From contig CM053267.1 in the NCBI GenBank assembly GCA_028583415.1, forward strand, positions 43,760,834-43,824,833: DNA of 64,000 bases, in the 5' to 3' direction. The position numbers and the translations under genes are program-made. This DNA is from Protea cynaroides. Its lineage: Eukaryota; Streptophyta; Magnoliopsida; Proteales; Proteaceae. Under the pieces are notes generated by a model. The model had not been told where the DNA came from. It saw nothing but the letters and a program-made list of their open reading frames with translations, and did no database searches. This document shows, in pieces, positions 35,900-48,356 of this stretch (its first letter is position 1; every line of letters begins with the position of its first letter).

Positions 35900-36045
35900 A
35901 ATACTTTTTTGTTTAACTGGGTCCCACACTAGCGCGAGGACCAATGGGAGAACATGCACATGCATCCAACAAGGGGGTAGAGTGGACATTTCACTATCGT
36001 TGTGTTTGGAGCCTCTGGGTGTAGGTACACATAGCTTGTCCCCAA
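35900..36045. repeat. Dispersed repeat, copy 1 of 3
   Basis: Contains CCAATGGGAGAACATGCACA, TGCATCCAACAAGGGGGTAG, GTGTTTGGAGCCTCTGGGTG and CACATAGCTTGTCC. The same order of blocks is found at 46149-46307 and 46321-46499, so it is a mobile repeat family of ~150-180 bp. Confidence 0.7.
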
Positions 36046-37659
36046 ATGTTTCAAAAAAATACAACTACCCCATTTTTGTAGCGGTGTTAAACTTAATTTT
36101 TATATGGATAATTCTACCCCTATATTTTGTTATTTAAAAACCGTTTTTATTGTTAAAAAACTAATATAATCTTCTTATTCCACTTATAAAAAACATTTTT
36201 TAAATATAAATTAATACTTTGGTTGCGTAAATCTTTCCCAATAAACACAGGCGTTGTAAAGAAAATCGCAACTAGCAGAAGAAGAAGTACAGTAAATCGC
36301 CAAGAAACACAGGGAAAAAAAATCGCAAAGTAAAGCCAGTCATCGTTTGAAAATTTTAAGATTGTGTATATGATTGGAACTCTTGAAAAAGATGTATCAT
36401 ACTTCTCTTTTTCTTTGTAGTTTCCTCTTTTCTCAAATTACATGGACTATTTTTACACTAATGCCTTTTATATTGATTTTACATTTGGCCCGTCTAAAAG
36501 ATAACAACCAAAAATCTCTCCTCCCTCTCAATCGTACGCTGTCGCCTTTGAAAACGTATTTTTCACACAATAAAATCGTCGAAGATTTCCCTTTTATTTA
36601 TTTTTTATTCCGTTGTAGAGTGATTGTGAGATGAGAGGAATGAAGGATATTATTGTGTGTTGCACATACAGGTTCATCCGTTTATGTATATACTCCCTAG
36701 TTAATTGCAGCCATTATATGGGAGGAATGCCATGTGGCACTCATTGAATGGTCACTGATCTCCCTCCAATATTCTTACATATTGGAGGCGATGTAGTTCA
36801 TTCAGTTGGGGAGAAAGAGGGGGTTAGAGCAAATTTTATATTTTTTCTAAGAGGATAACTCAGGTGCTTCATTATTGAATGTGGTTAGTTTGGTCATTAT
36901 AAAAATATTAATCATAAACCGTTAGCATTTAGCGAAATATACATTAAGGGGTGAATTTAACTGTAATTTACTAGTCTTTGTAGGGGAGGTGTTCATTCGG
37001 ACAAACTATAAGGGAAGAAACTGTATTTTCCCATTTTTTTTATTAACTTTATTTATTTTGATGTAAAATTTTACATGCAATATTTTATACATTAATATTT
37101 GTTTCATTTTATAGTTTCAATAGATATAAAAAAAAAGATAAAATAAATTTTTAGTAGAATTCAATAAATAAAATATAGTGATTTTGCAAATGTTTTATTT
37201 ATTTATTTATTTAATATATTGAAAATAAATATTAAATATTTTGTGAGTTAATATATAAAATTGACTTCAAAACAAACGGAGCCTTTGGGGAACATCGATC
37301 CCGGTCTTAAAACAATGGTTCAGCGTAAGGTGGATGACACATCGATGCAGTCGGAGGTAAGACCTACCCACCTAGGGTTGATAGTGATACGGGTACCGAC
37401 CCAGTCAAGTGCAGTTTAGCTAGGATTCCAAGTTGCGCGCAGTGCACAGACAGACGCGCATAGGGATTCTTGGGTAACCCCATCGTGAAATACGTATATA
37501 AGGGTTCATCGTTCAGAGGCAACATCCAGTGCGATATAAACCAGATAGGGTAGTGGAAAGAAAATCTATACCGTTTCAGCGTATTTCCCTTTTTTGTTGT
37601 GGAAATCATCGCGAACTCGAAAACCTCAAGTTCTGATCAACATCAATATTCCATTGTCG

Positions 37660-40600
37660 ATGGGTAAGAGAAAGGAGCGCCGCCTTGCAGCTCTGAGCGC
37701 AGCTGGTCGAAGAGTTAAGCTTGATCTTTTCGCGGAACCCTCTGGTAATCATTATCGATCCGTGCACCGAATTGACTATGACTGTTTAGTTCATTAGATA
37801 GTTATTGTTTTATTTTCATGCCTCGTTTTTATGATTATATCATGCTTCAATTTTTTTTTCCTTCCCCTAGTTCCTTTTCTTTTTGTGTGTGTTTGCGCGC
37901 GCTTGTATTTTTATGTTAGGGTTTAGCTTGAGAGTTGTTGAAAGAGGTCATTGTTTCTTTTGGTTTTTATGTATTTGTGTGCTGTTATTTCGAGTTTTAA
38001 TGTATTTTTAACTCACTGTTTGGAAGTTCTGTTGATCATATTTGGAATTGGATTCGACAATTCTTTAATAGCGTGATTGAAGTTGCAGTTGTGAACCAAT
38101 TTTTTATTTTTTTATTGCTTAAATAAGTCTGTCTGGCGACTTAACGAGATTGGGAATTCACTTTTCTTATATTCTTATCTATCTCTTGACAACGTTTACT
38201 CAATCCTTCGTTCAATCCTCTTTTCAGTAATCTATTTGTTAATAATGCCTTTCTCCACCGTATTGTTATTATTCTATTCGTCTGAAACTTGGAACTTCTA
38301 CATATTATGGATTTAATCCCCTCCCTCCTTAAAAAAGAATCCATTCGGAGTCTAATATCATGAGACCTTTTCCTCATTAGCGTAATTAGTGGAATGGCGA
38401 AAGTGATTGTCACCTTTTTTTTTTTTTTCCTTCTATTTTCCTATTGTATGGTTCCATGTTGTCATTGAAGCGGGATTGTTTCTTGGATTATTTGAAATAT
38501 GAGAAATGCACAAGTAGGAATAACTGGTTTTTGATTTAATCTGATCACATCACTGAATTTTCTAGGAGATATGGGTGGCTCCTCTGTACATGATGAAGTT
38601 GAAGGGGATACAGATCCAAATAGTCATGCTGGAGTCCCCAGTTCATCATCTACTTCAGGTGGGTTCCGTCAGTTTTCTTCAAAGGACTATGTAGAGAAGA
38701 CATGCCTTCACAGCATATTTTTGGTGGAATTTGGAAATGTTGTACAAGTCATGTTTCAGACTGTAGGATGGCTATGGTATTGGGAACATTCAATGGTCAG
38801 ATCAGATCAGGGCCCGTCACTGTGAAAAATTGAATGACTCCCAACCTGTGCCCTTTTTCGCAGCATCTAAGCGCTTGGAGATTTCGGCAGGATAAATTTT
38901 CCTTATCGGTTCGTATGTCTCTGGCTTTATTTGGTTTGTGCCTTCTAACAGCTTTGCTCTGTTTGCCAGGTGGCCGTGGTCATTTGATACCAACCTCTTG
39001 GTTTTGTCGTTATAGGCTTTGACAGACAATATTTTATTGCCTATAAAAATCAATACTGGGATTCTAACCATTTAGTTTAGCTCACTAATATTCTTTCTCT
39101 CTGATAACTTGCTTATTACTAAGTAGATATTTTCCTGATAGAAGTATGCGATGGACTTTATGTTGTCTTCAGGTCAACATCAGGAGAATCCTTTGCTGTT
39201 GCTTGGGCAATATAGTGATGAAGAATTTGATGAAGGAAACGAAAAACCCAAGCATGACACCACAGAGAGTTCCTTGGTCACTCACAATGGCCAGGTAATC
39301 TTATTGCCTTCATATCGTTGTAGTGGTGCTCTGATGTCTGTGACTACACTATAGTTAATCGTGAGGCTAAAGTATATCTTATAACAATTTATGTATGGAA
39401 ATGCATCCTGTTCATTTTGTGGGAGGTTGGGGATTGTGGGATGATATATAATTGTCAAAAATTTGAGGCCCTTGGAGAAAGTGATTAAAAGTTTGAAGCC
39501 ATTCAGGTGGTAGACTTTAAAGAATCAATGCACTATTTTCAGGATAGGAATGAGATAATATACTTGGTTATTCTCATTTTATTTTCTACAATATATGTAT
39601 TTTGCAAGGTCTTCTCAATGTAAGGTGGGTTTACCGCTGATTGCTTGGACTTAGTACTAGGAATTTTTGTTTTTGTCCTTATTTATATTTGTTTGATGTT
39701 CAATATTGATCCACTATGTTAACTTATCATGTTTAAGTAGAAGTGGTGGAAACCCATGTCTCTGCTAGTGTTGTGTGATAAATTTAAATACTCATGCTTA
39801 GAAATTTTTATGCATAGGTCCAGTTATCTTTGCGTGACGAGTTTAAATTTATATTGTGGTGTGTCAGGTAGAGGAAGCTGTGGTTACAGAATGTGGAGAA
39901 CTTGCAGGAACTTCCGGCAAAGAATTTGCTTCTCATCAGGTCAATGATGAGGATGTCGAGAATGAGTCTGCTCAACCTGATGCTGCCATTGACCTGGGTA
40001 GCACTGGTACTGTAGAAACTGATGTTGCTGCTTCAGGTGATTCAGGCGACCATGCAGATTTGGTGGGGGCACAAGTCTCTGATTTAGGGGCTTCTACAAT
40101 ACAAGTTGTTGGAGATGTGACATCTGGTTGGAAGATTGTGATGCATGAAGAGAGCAATAGATACTATTACTGGAATACTGAGACAGGTGAAACGTCATGG
40201 GAAGTACCTGATGTATTGACTCAGGGAACAGAAATGGCCAGCGAACAGAAAGTTCCTCCTGATAATGAAATCAAGGAGAGCTCTCATGTGGATACTTGTG
40301 CATCCGATCCAAACATGCCTACTGGGGATGGGTCTAATGATTCTAAATTGATTCCTGAATTCAGGGAAAAGCATGAATTGGGGCTTGAAATGGATCATCA
40401 GAGTGAAGGATACGAAGATCAAAGCCAAGATGATATAAAATTGGGTGCCAAAGTCAACCAAACAGAATCAAATGATGGATCTGGTACATTTACTGCATCA
40501 TGTCAAGAAATGACTTCAATATGTGGCCCTGTTTCCAAAGAGCAGTCATATATATCCCTTTCGGGCTATAGAGACGAAAGTACTGGAGTCAATGAACACC

Positions 40601-43600
40601 ATGAAAACCATGAAGCAGGGCTTTCTCTTTCTTCTCATCTTGTGAAGTACGGTGAAAGTTTGTTACAGCGTCTAAAGGCAGTAGAAGGGTACTACAATGT
40701 TTACTCTTAACATTCTCCCCCTCCATGTGTCTACATTTTTGGTGCATGTATGTCTACATACACTAACACACATAAGCACCCACACTTACGTAAAAAACAC
40801 AAAATATGCCACTTATTTCTATATTGGGTCTCTATGTTAATCTTAAACTGCTGGTACTGCCATTGACTGATTGTACTGTGCTGATTGTACTGTGCTGGTG
40901 AGGTCTAACCACCAAAGTGGATGCTCTTGTGAGGAAGAACCTTTTCTAACGATGTTACCATGCTGGTGAAATGAAATTAGCATAAAAGCCTTGTGAACAT
41001 TGCAAAAGAGAAGTTCTATTTAAGGCCAATCAATCTGGCTTGGCCAAATGTGTGGACATATCTTGGATTGGTCATAAGTCAAGCTTCATGTTGATTGGAC
41101 AATCATTATTGTCTAGAAGTGGAACTTTGCACAGCATCCAGATTCTCCAATTTAGTACTGTGTGGTATTGCATAAACTAGATGGTTTGGATATATAGTAT
41201 ATCAAGGATTCAAGGGTACTGCCCCTTACCCAATACAGGGGTACGTTGTCCAACATTTGAACAGGCTTTATTGATGGTCACTTGTCTCATGTGTTGAATC
41301 AGGAAGTGAAAACTGTAATTCTGCTGCAACAAAAAGTGTGATGAATTTTGTTGACTGATATGCCTGGGAAATTTGTGGTTTGCTCGACAATTATGCTTCA
41401 ATCTATTCTTGATTATTAATGCTTTATCCTCCTGTTATACCTAAATATTTTATTTGTTTCAGATACGGCGATAAACCTGAAGGACGTGACTGCTTGTTAA
41501 AATATATCTTTGAAGTTGAGATCAGACTTTCTGATGTCAAGTCCCTCCTTGCGTGTGGTCCTTCTTTGCTGCCATTTTGGCTGCACTCTGAAGGACAGCT
41601 TAAACGAATTGAATGTGCCATTGATAATGAGCTCTCCCGGTTTGTTAAATCTGAACAGCTGGATGAAGCTGGGGGCGTGCAAGTTCCATCCTCACTGCAA
41701 AGCATGGGAGAGTCTGGATTGGATGAGAAAGAAGATGTAATAGTCTCTAATTCTGAAAATCCACAGACTTCTCCTGCTATTGATGTGCAGAGAGTGGTCA
41801 ATAAAGAAGCACAGTACGGATCTGCAGATGACCGTGGTAATGCTGAAGAAACCTTTTTAACACAATCTCCAACCCAGCATTTAGGCAGCAGAGCAGAAAG
41901 AAATGTGGAGAAGGCCAACGAGACCAAACCTCTGGACATATTGATTTCCAAAACGGGGCCACATATGGGTGAAGATGTTGACATGGATGTTGACATGGAT
42001 GTTGATGATGAAACTCCTGTAAACAACATAATTTCTGAATATGCACTGAATAATGGTAATTATTTACCTCAAGGAACTGATCAACAATTTCAGCCAAATC
42101 TCCCTGAGGGATACTTCTCGGTGCCTGAAGATGAAAGTACTGCTCCACCACTTCCAGATGAAGAGTGGATACCTCCTCCACCTCCTGATAATGAACCAGT
42201 TCCTCCTCCACCTGATGACCTACTCCCATCATATCCTCCACCACCACCGTCTTATGAAACAGCGGAAACTCAATACACGGAGCAGTTCAATTTGGCTTAT
42301 CCAATTTCTAATTATGACTATTATGGTAGCACTATTGCTGAAGTCCCAAGTGCTAATTATTATGCACATGGTGATGGATGCCAACTAGTTGAGCCACCTC
42401 AACCACCACCATATTATGAAACTGTGGAGAACACATATCCAGAGCCTGTACCTATGGTAGTAAACCCGCTTCCTGTGGAGTCCATTGTGTATTATGACCT
42501 TTCCAATGGAACAGTACCCCCTGGAGCTGTAATCAGTAGCGTAGAATCCTCTGGTTTGTACAGTGGATCTGGTTCTGTGAATTACCATGATACTGCTACA
42601 TCTGCTCAAGTGACATCTGCTGTTGAGATCTTCCCCGAATCTGGAAGCAGTTCAATTCCTAGTACAATGGTTGGGTCTGATGTTTCTGCTGTTGGGCATA
42701 AGAGTGAGATGCCAATTCTACAAGTTCCACCTATGTTAGCCACTACAGCAAGCAAAGTAGTGAATGATGGTGGCCCTGCAACGTCAGGAATTGCTGCTTC
42801 TGCTGCACAATCTAGTACTGTATCTAAGGTCCAGTCTAAAGGTATATTGTCTAATTTGAAATATTCTGATCATACCATAATTAGTGTGAGTTCTTAAGCT
42901 TCTGTCTATAGTTATATCTGCGCTGTGGCCTCAATGGTAAATATGCAGTATATATTGGAATTGGTCATATATTTGATTTGGGTCCCTCCTTTACAATTAG
43001 CCTGATGTTTGTGATTATATGATATGTAAGCGGTCGAGAAGATCTCTTGTATGGACAATAACGTTAGTCTGGATGATGCAAAGAGGGATTCCACACAACA
43101 CAAATCACAAAACCCTCTTTTGCAATAGGATCTTCACAGTCCAATCAAAACAGAAAATAGAAAGAATTGAATAAAAATCACTTATCTCAAAATCTAGCCA
43201 TCAAATCTTCATGAAATTTGGATTATAGACTCCTTAGTATAGATATGAATACACTTCAAAAGATGATGGAAATCCAAGAGAAACTGAAGAAGTTATGGAA
43301 GTCGCAGCCTTGCTGTTTCAGGTTACCGCCAGGCCTGCAGTGGAGTTTATTTGGTTTTATGGACTGCAGCAGCAACTCAGCAAGATTTAATGATCTCTGC
43401 AGTGGGTCAGGGTCGTGTGAGGAGGTAGTATGCTTGGAACAAAACAGAGCTAAGAAGATGGATAGAAAAAGAGAGAACAATGAGGTTGAGTCTCACAACC
43501 TTATGAGACTCAACCAGAAATTAGATAAATCTTAATTTTCTGGAAAACTTTGAACTGTCGCCAGTTACTTCTATTCATATTTATAGATTAAAACCTTACA

Positions 43601-46600
43601 GTTAAGATAGGAAAGAACTAAATCTAGTAAAACCAACCTTCCTTTATAATTTAGGAAGACTCTAAAACAATAAAATAAGAAAGTCCTAAATCTGAAAATA
43701 GGAAAGGAAATACTTGGTCTCCAAGTAATTGAAACCTACTAACAATCTATCCTAAATATTAGGAAACAAACTAAACAATGAAATTAGGAAACTAATTTTC
43801 AGGAAAGAAATAACAAAAGAGTGAAATTTTTTTTCAAAAAATCTGCTGCTGTGAACAGTACCACGTGAACAGTGTTGACCATGTGGGCTGGTTGCCTTCT
43901 TGGACTGCATCACTGGAGCAGCGACTTTCTGCACCTCTCACTCCAGTTCGCTCCAGTTGACGGTGTGTAGGGGCAATAAATAACCAGTTGCTGACATCTT
44001 GTGTCTGCGATGCTCATTTCTCCAGGGGGGGAAAACAAGAGCCTGCACCTATAATTTAGGAAATAACTTGCTACTGCCATGGATTCCTTTTAATTTTTTA
44101 TTTGTATATATCCATAGACTGTTTGATGCAGCCACTAAATTTATCGAGGAGTAGAGGCATTTTCACTCTTTCCAGCACAAACTTTAAACGTGGCAGGAAT
44201 CTCCACTTCCTATTTATTTAAGGTGTTAAGCTGGGACTTCTAGAATGATGGTTGCGGCCCCTTCATGTGTCAGCACAGGTTTCATTGTTTTACTTGCTGG
44301 ATGTATGGCCATCCAATTCATTGAACATATTATTTCTTTGTCATCATGGGGATCTTTTGCTTGCTCTGTTGCACCTGCCATGCCAACCTTTACAACTTCG
44401 GCAAACAATCTTCCCCCCCCCCAAAATGCATCTATTTTGTAGTCAGACACCAGTTGCTCTGTGTGCCTGCTAAAATGTAATCTGCATTACTTATAGTGAT
44501 TCTCACTTGCTCTATTTGAGACCAAATATATACTTTTCATTCTGAAAAATTGTTTGTTCTCTTTTTCTCCTTCCATCAGTTATGCGAGGCAAGAAACGAA
44601 CAGTTGCAGTTGCGCCTACTTTGAGGTCTAACAAGAAGGTCTCCAGCCTTGTAGACAAGGTACATTTTGTTTCATTTCTTTCTCTATGGACTGATGGGAT
44701 GGCTTGCCGAAAATAAATGCATCTTAAATGTAATGCCTTACAAGGATTAATACTGACTATTATGTTTTTTCAGTGGAAAGCAGTCAAAGAAGAGTTGTAC
44801 GAGGATGAGGAAGATGAACCTGAAACTGCTTATGAGTTGTTAGAAAAGAAGCGACGAAAGGAAATTGAGGTGTGTCCAGATGTCTCATCTATATGTTGCA
44901 AGACTCAACAACTGATTTTCTGTGGTATTTTTGGCAATTTACAGTTCTTTGCTTGCAGGTATGGCATGCACAACAAATTGCTAGTGGAGAGGCTAAAGAT
45001 AATGCTAATTTTCAGCCATTAGGTGGTGATTGGTATGTTTGTTTTCTAACCTGCCTTGCATTCCTTAGTGGTACTTTAAATCTTGGTTTATTGGCTGCCA
45101 TCACTTCAGTATGCTGGGACTGTTGCTGTGGGTGTTCACCTCTTCAAAGCTACAGCAGTGACACTTATTTCCTTTTTACGGTGGATCATAGTTCTTATCA
45201 ACTTTCTAGTCTTCCTTTTCAAAGTCACCTAATTAAAAATTTTAAGTTTCTTGTGAATGCACACCGTTAAGCTTTCTACCGACCCATTGCTATATTGCAT
45301 CTGTAGTTGGGTTGCTAAACCTTTCTGTACTTAGCATTTGAGGTTTGGCAAGAAATGGAAAATCCATGCATTATTTATTAAGTTTGAATGTGTTTGGAGC
45401 CCTTGTGTTGCCTTTATTTTGAACTCCATGCTGTTGTCTGCAAGTTTTTAAATATTTTTTTAGTTTTTATTGACATATTGCATACAGTTCCTTTTTGTGA
45501 TTGCTAATTTTTCTGTGTAGGCGTGAACGGGTGAGGCGTAAGAGAGCTCGATCGACCAATGAGGCAGTCGAAGCTGCACCAGAGGTGCCTGTGAATGAAA
45601 AACAACGGCCTGATTTAATTGATCTTTCTAGAGATCTCCCATCTGGATGGCAGGTATTTCCTGTATAAAAAATTAGTTGACCAAGTCCCATCAGTAATTG
45701 GCAGTAGGCACCTTCCAAATATCTTGATTTATTTTTAAGACTGCTGGTTGATGTTGTCTACTTGGTAGAAGAACAGCTGTACAGGACTATAATATTGTCA
45801 CAAATGCTAATGAAATTGGAAAATTATCAATAAATAATTTAGGTGTTTTTGGTAGGTAAAAATCCAGTTTTGACAAAGAAAACGAGGGGTTATGGTAGAT
45901 ATTATTGAAGACAGTAAAATCGTAGGAAAGGGACCTTGTATGGTTGATAGGATAGGTTGGGGACTAAGTTCTTCCTGCCACTATACTGGATGAACATCCA
46001 ACTCTATCTTTTAACCCAGTGGTTGTAAATTTAGGGTTTCACCCTAAAATAAGTAGATGAAAAACACATTTCTTGTAACAATAAATTTACCTTCCCATTC
46101 TGATACCAGAGACCATAAAATTGTGCTCGTTTGGGATTATTTATTTTGGGAAAGGGTTCTCTGTCCAGCTCTGTGGCTCTTACACCAGCACGGAGGCCAG
46201 TGGAAATGCATTCACGGGCATCCAACTAGGAGGGACTGGGTGCTTATGTCATTCCTCCTGTGTTTGGGGCCCTGGGCGCAGGAACACAGCCGGACATGGA
46301 TTTTTTTTCCATTTATTTTTAGGGAAAGGGTTCTCTGTCCAACTGTGTGGCTCCTGTACCAACATAGGTGGCTCCTAGACCAATATAGGGGCCATTGGGA
46401 CCGCAGCACATGCATCCAACTAGGGGGGTAGGATGATTATTTCCCCCTTCCTTTGTCTGGACGCAAGAGCGCACTGCCAGATAGGGATCTTTTTCCCTTA
46501 TTTTTGTCCTCGAAAGTGGTGTTTTTATTGAGAAGTATGCTTTCAGTGTCAAAGAACTTGAAGAACTTTAATACTTTGATATCAAATTTTTTTGGCTTTA

Positions 46601-47010
46601 TTGATGCTGAGACTATTGATACTCTATTGGGATATGGATACGGTACTGAACTAATTTATTTTCGTTTGGTTCCCGCTGTTTGTCTGAATAGCCTTATGCT
46701 CTTTTCATTTTCACCCCCTTTCTCACACTTAGTTATTGGAACCTTAGTTGAAATATGGTTTAAGGCCCCCAATTATTCCTCTAGGTGGATGATTTATTTT
46801 CGTCTGGTTCCCGCTGTTTGTCTGAATATCCTGTTGCTCGAGTGTTCATATTTTCATTTTATGATTTAATTTTTTTTTATAATAACTCTCTACTTTCTTT
46901 GACAATAATCACTTTTAACCCTTCAGGCATATTGGGATGAATCCTCGAAAGAAATCTATTATGGGAATGCAGTCACCTCGGAGACAACGTGGACCAGGCC
47001 TACAAGATGA
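37660..47010 (+). CDS. WW-domain protein similar to formin-binding protein 4 (FNBP4), 10 exons
   Basis: Exons: 37660-37744, 38566-38658, 39173-39294, 39868-40688, 41463-42841, 44580-44659, 44774-44869, 44959-45032, 45521-45653, 46927-47010. All junctions are GT-AG and in phase, giving 988 residues. The start MGKRKERRLAAL was preferred to an upstream in-frame ATG. WW domain 1 lies at ~186-214 (SGWKIVMHEESNRYYYWN, ending WEVP). WW domain 2 is at the very C terminus (SGWQAYWDESSKEIYYGN, ending TWTRP). Between them are a helical segment near 375-430, an acidic DVDMDVDMDVDD, and a proline-rich region near 607-640 (EWIPPPPPDN...PSYPPPPPSYE). Basic VMRGKKRTVAVAP and coiled KKRRKEIEVW follow. Two WW domains flanking a polyproline tract are the FNBP4 layout. 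Animal FNBP4 binds formins and splicing factors; the plant role is not established. Introns carry repeats, notably the last one. Confidence 0.9.
42842..44579. other. Intron 5 of the FNBP4-like gene with unrecognised insert-like sequence
   Basis: A 1.7-kb intron. The middle (about 43020-44060) reads like a decayed element, with AGTCTCACAACC and TATGAGACTCAACC as a near inverted pair at 43489-43515. No termini or duplication could be defined. A C-run sits at 44412-44421. Confidence 0.35.
46149..46307. repeat. Dispersed repeat, copy 2 of 3
   Basis: In the last intron of the FNBP4-like gene. It starts GGGAAAGGGTTCTCTGTCCA, contains TGGCTCTTACACCAGCAC, GGCATCCAACTAGGAGGGAC and GTTTGGGGCCCTGGGCGCAG, and ends near a T-run. 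Copy 3 follows directly in the same orientation. Confidence 0.8.
46321..46499. repeat. Dispersed repeat, copy 3 of 3
   Basis: Starts GGGAAAGGGTTCTCTGTCCA and contains GCACATGCATCCAACTAGGG, ending GCCAGATAGGGATCTTTTTCCC. The end, read in reverse complement (GGGAAAAAGATCCCTATCTGGC), resembles the start, so terminal inverted repeats are possible. Confidence 0.75.
46656..46835. repeat. Short direct duplication in the last FNBP4-like intron
   Basis: A block TGGTTCCCGCTGTTTGTCTG preceded by TTATTTTCG occurs at about 46656-46690 and again at 46794-46828, one base different. Confidence 0.75.
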
Positions 47011-47707
47011 GGCATTTCTTGTTTTTGATAGGAGTTTCTAAATTTTTAGGGGGCCCCCAATATATGAATTTATTTATCAATATATATATATATTTTTTTA
47101 GTTCAGATGATGTAAAGAGGGAAAAAGGGATGCTTACTTGTTGGCATGTAAAGGCAACCTCTCGGTTTTGGGGTGTATGAGTTTGAATCATGTGATACAT
47201 CCTGGGCATTTTGGATTACGGGTGTGTATCCATAAGCTTTATAGGCCCCGTTTGATATTCTGTCTCAGGATCTAATTTTTTACTCTCAATGAACTTGTTT
47301 TGGATTTATTGGCAACAGAAACATGTTTGATAAACACCGATTTGAAATGTTTAAAAGTTAAAATTAGAAATTAAAACTAGAGTATGGACTCGAATCTGCC
47401 ACTATAGTTTAGAAAAACAAACTCTCAATTCTCGACTCTGGTTTAAAATAGAAAACATGTGGTTCTGGGGATTTCTCTGCTGTTAACCGAGGATGAAGAA
47501 GAGATCAAACCAGTCATGGCTAGAGACTATTAAAGTGCTACCTGTGCACTATCAATGGGAATAGTGATCTGTAAGATGAAGGAATTCTTGGATCTTCTCC
47601 TCAGCAAATTTTGCTTCATTTTAGGCCTTTTTTTCTTATTTGTTAACTGGTCTTAGAAGAAAGAATTCTTTTCACTTTTCTTTTTCATTTCCCTTGCAAT
47701 TAAACAT

Positions 47708-47829
47708 AAACAGAACCCTTTTTTTTTTTTTCGTATTAACGACCGGGTTACTCCTACCCCATGTACCCGTTAAATCCCCCGAGGTGAGCCGGTATCGACT
47801 GGTACTATGTCAGCTGCGCCAGTGGACCA
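47708..47829 (-). mobile_element. Possible tRNA-derived SINE
   Basis: On the minus strand, CCACTGGCGCAGCTGACATA resembles a Pol III A-box region and CAGTCGATACCGG a B-box. An A-run (T-run 47719-47731 on the plus strand) lies at the end. No target-site duplication was found, so this is tentative. Confidence 0.35.
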
Positions 47830-48025
47830 TATAAATCCTTTCCATCCTTTCAGCAGAACATCAGATGATTGAGATGTGGGCCTAGTGTATTTCAACTGTC
47901 GGATATAAATCCTTTGCAACTTTTCAGCAGAACATCGGATGATTGGGATTATATTGGGATATGTGCCTAGTGTATTTCAACCGTTTGATGTTCGACTGGA
48001 CGGATGGAGATGATTTCTGTCCCCA
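47826..48025. mobile_element. MITE-like segment with internal duplication upstream of NRPD4/E4
   Basis: The left end TAAATCCTTTCCATCC is an inverted match to the right end GGATGGAGATGATTT. Two ~70-bp direct copies inside share TTTCAGCAGAACATC, GATGATTG, and CCTAGTGTATTTCAAC. The right half is shared with 35325-35415. Confidence 0.55.
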
Positions 48026-48057
48026 ACGGACATACGAGCAAGGATTCACATCGTCTC

Positions 48058-48193
48058 CCGCCTGGGTTTGGGCGGAGACTAGGCGGTCCGGATGGATGAC
48101 CGCCACCTGACACTTGGAGGGCTCGGATCTCCCCGAGTGCCAAGTGGCGATCATCCATCCAGGTCGCCCAGTCTCCCGCCCAAACCCAGGCGG
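48058..48193. repeat. Long near-palindrome (hairpin) just upstream of NRPD4/E4 start
   Basis: Left arm 48058-48119 begins CCGCCTGGGTTTGGGCGGAG and contains GGATGGATGACCGCCACCTG. Right arm 48134-48193 ends GTCTCCCGCC CAAACCCAGGCGG, its reverse complement with only a few mismatches. The loop is about 14 bases. The arms are GC-rich compared with the surroundings. The element ends 164 bp before the start codon. Confidence 0.9.
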
Positions 48194-48356
48194 ATTTCTG
48201 TTCTACGAGCAAAGGGGTCTCCAGAATCTAAGCCCTATTCAAATTGCCACGTTTCGGTATGAGTCATCAGAACTCAAAAGGCTTTGCAAACGAAATCCCT
48301 TTGCCGACGTTTCGTCAGACGAAGCTCAATAGTCACAGCTTCTTCGTGCTGCAGTA

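Larger units (their letters stand above)
35051..37659. promoter_or_regulatory. Divergent intergenic region between KNL1-like and FNBP4-like genes
   Basis: The two genes are head to head with 2.6 kb between start codons. Both promoters must lie here, but the region also carries a MITE-like copy (35236-35415) and a dispersed-repeat copy (35900-36045). The rest is AT-rich. A shared bidirectional promoter is unlikely at this distance. The 400 bp left of 37660 are GC-richer and are likely the leader of the WW-domain gene. Confidence 0.4.
47011..48356. promoter_or_regulatory. Spacer between FNBP4-like 3' end and NRPD4/E4-like start
   Basis: 1.35 kb that holds the 3' flank of the upstream gene and the promoter of the downstream one. 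Much of the second half is occupied by a SINE-like segment, a MITE-like segment and a near-palindrome, leaving little unique sequence for a core promoter (48194-48356). Confidence 0.45.

Noticed and set aside
41798..42247. Long minus-strand frame (149 codons) opposite the WW-domain gene
   Set aside because: It is the shadow of the proline- and acid-rich exon 5; the plus strand joins in phase with all other exons.
46057..46431. Plus-strand 124-codon frame with repeated peptide
   Set aside because: It spans copies of the dispersed repeat; the repetition comes from DNA repeats, and it lies within an intron.
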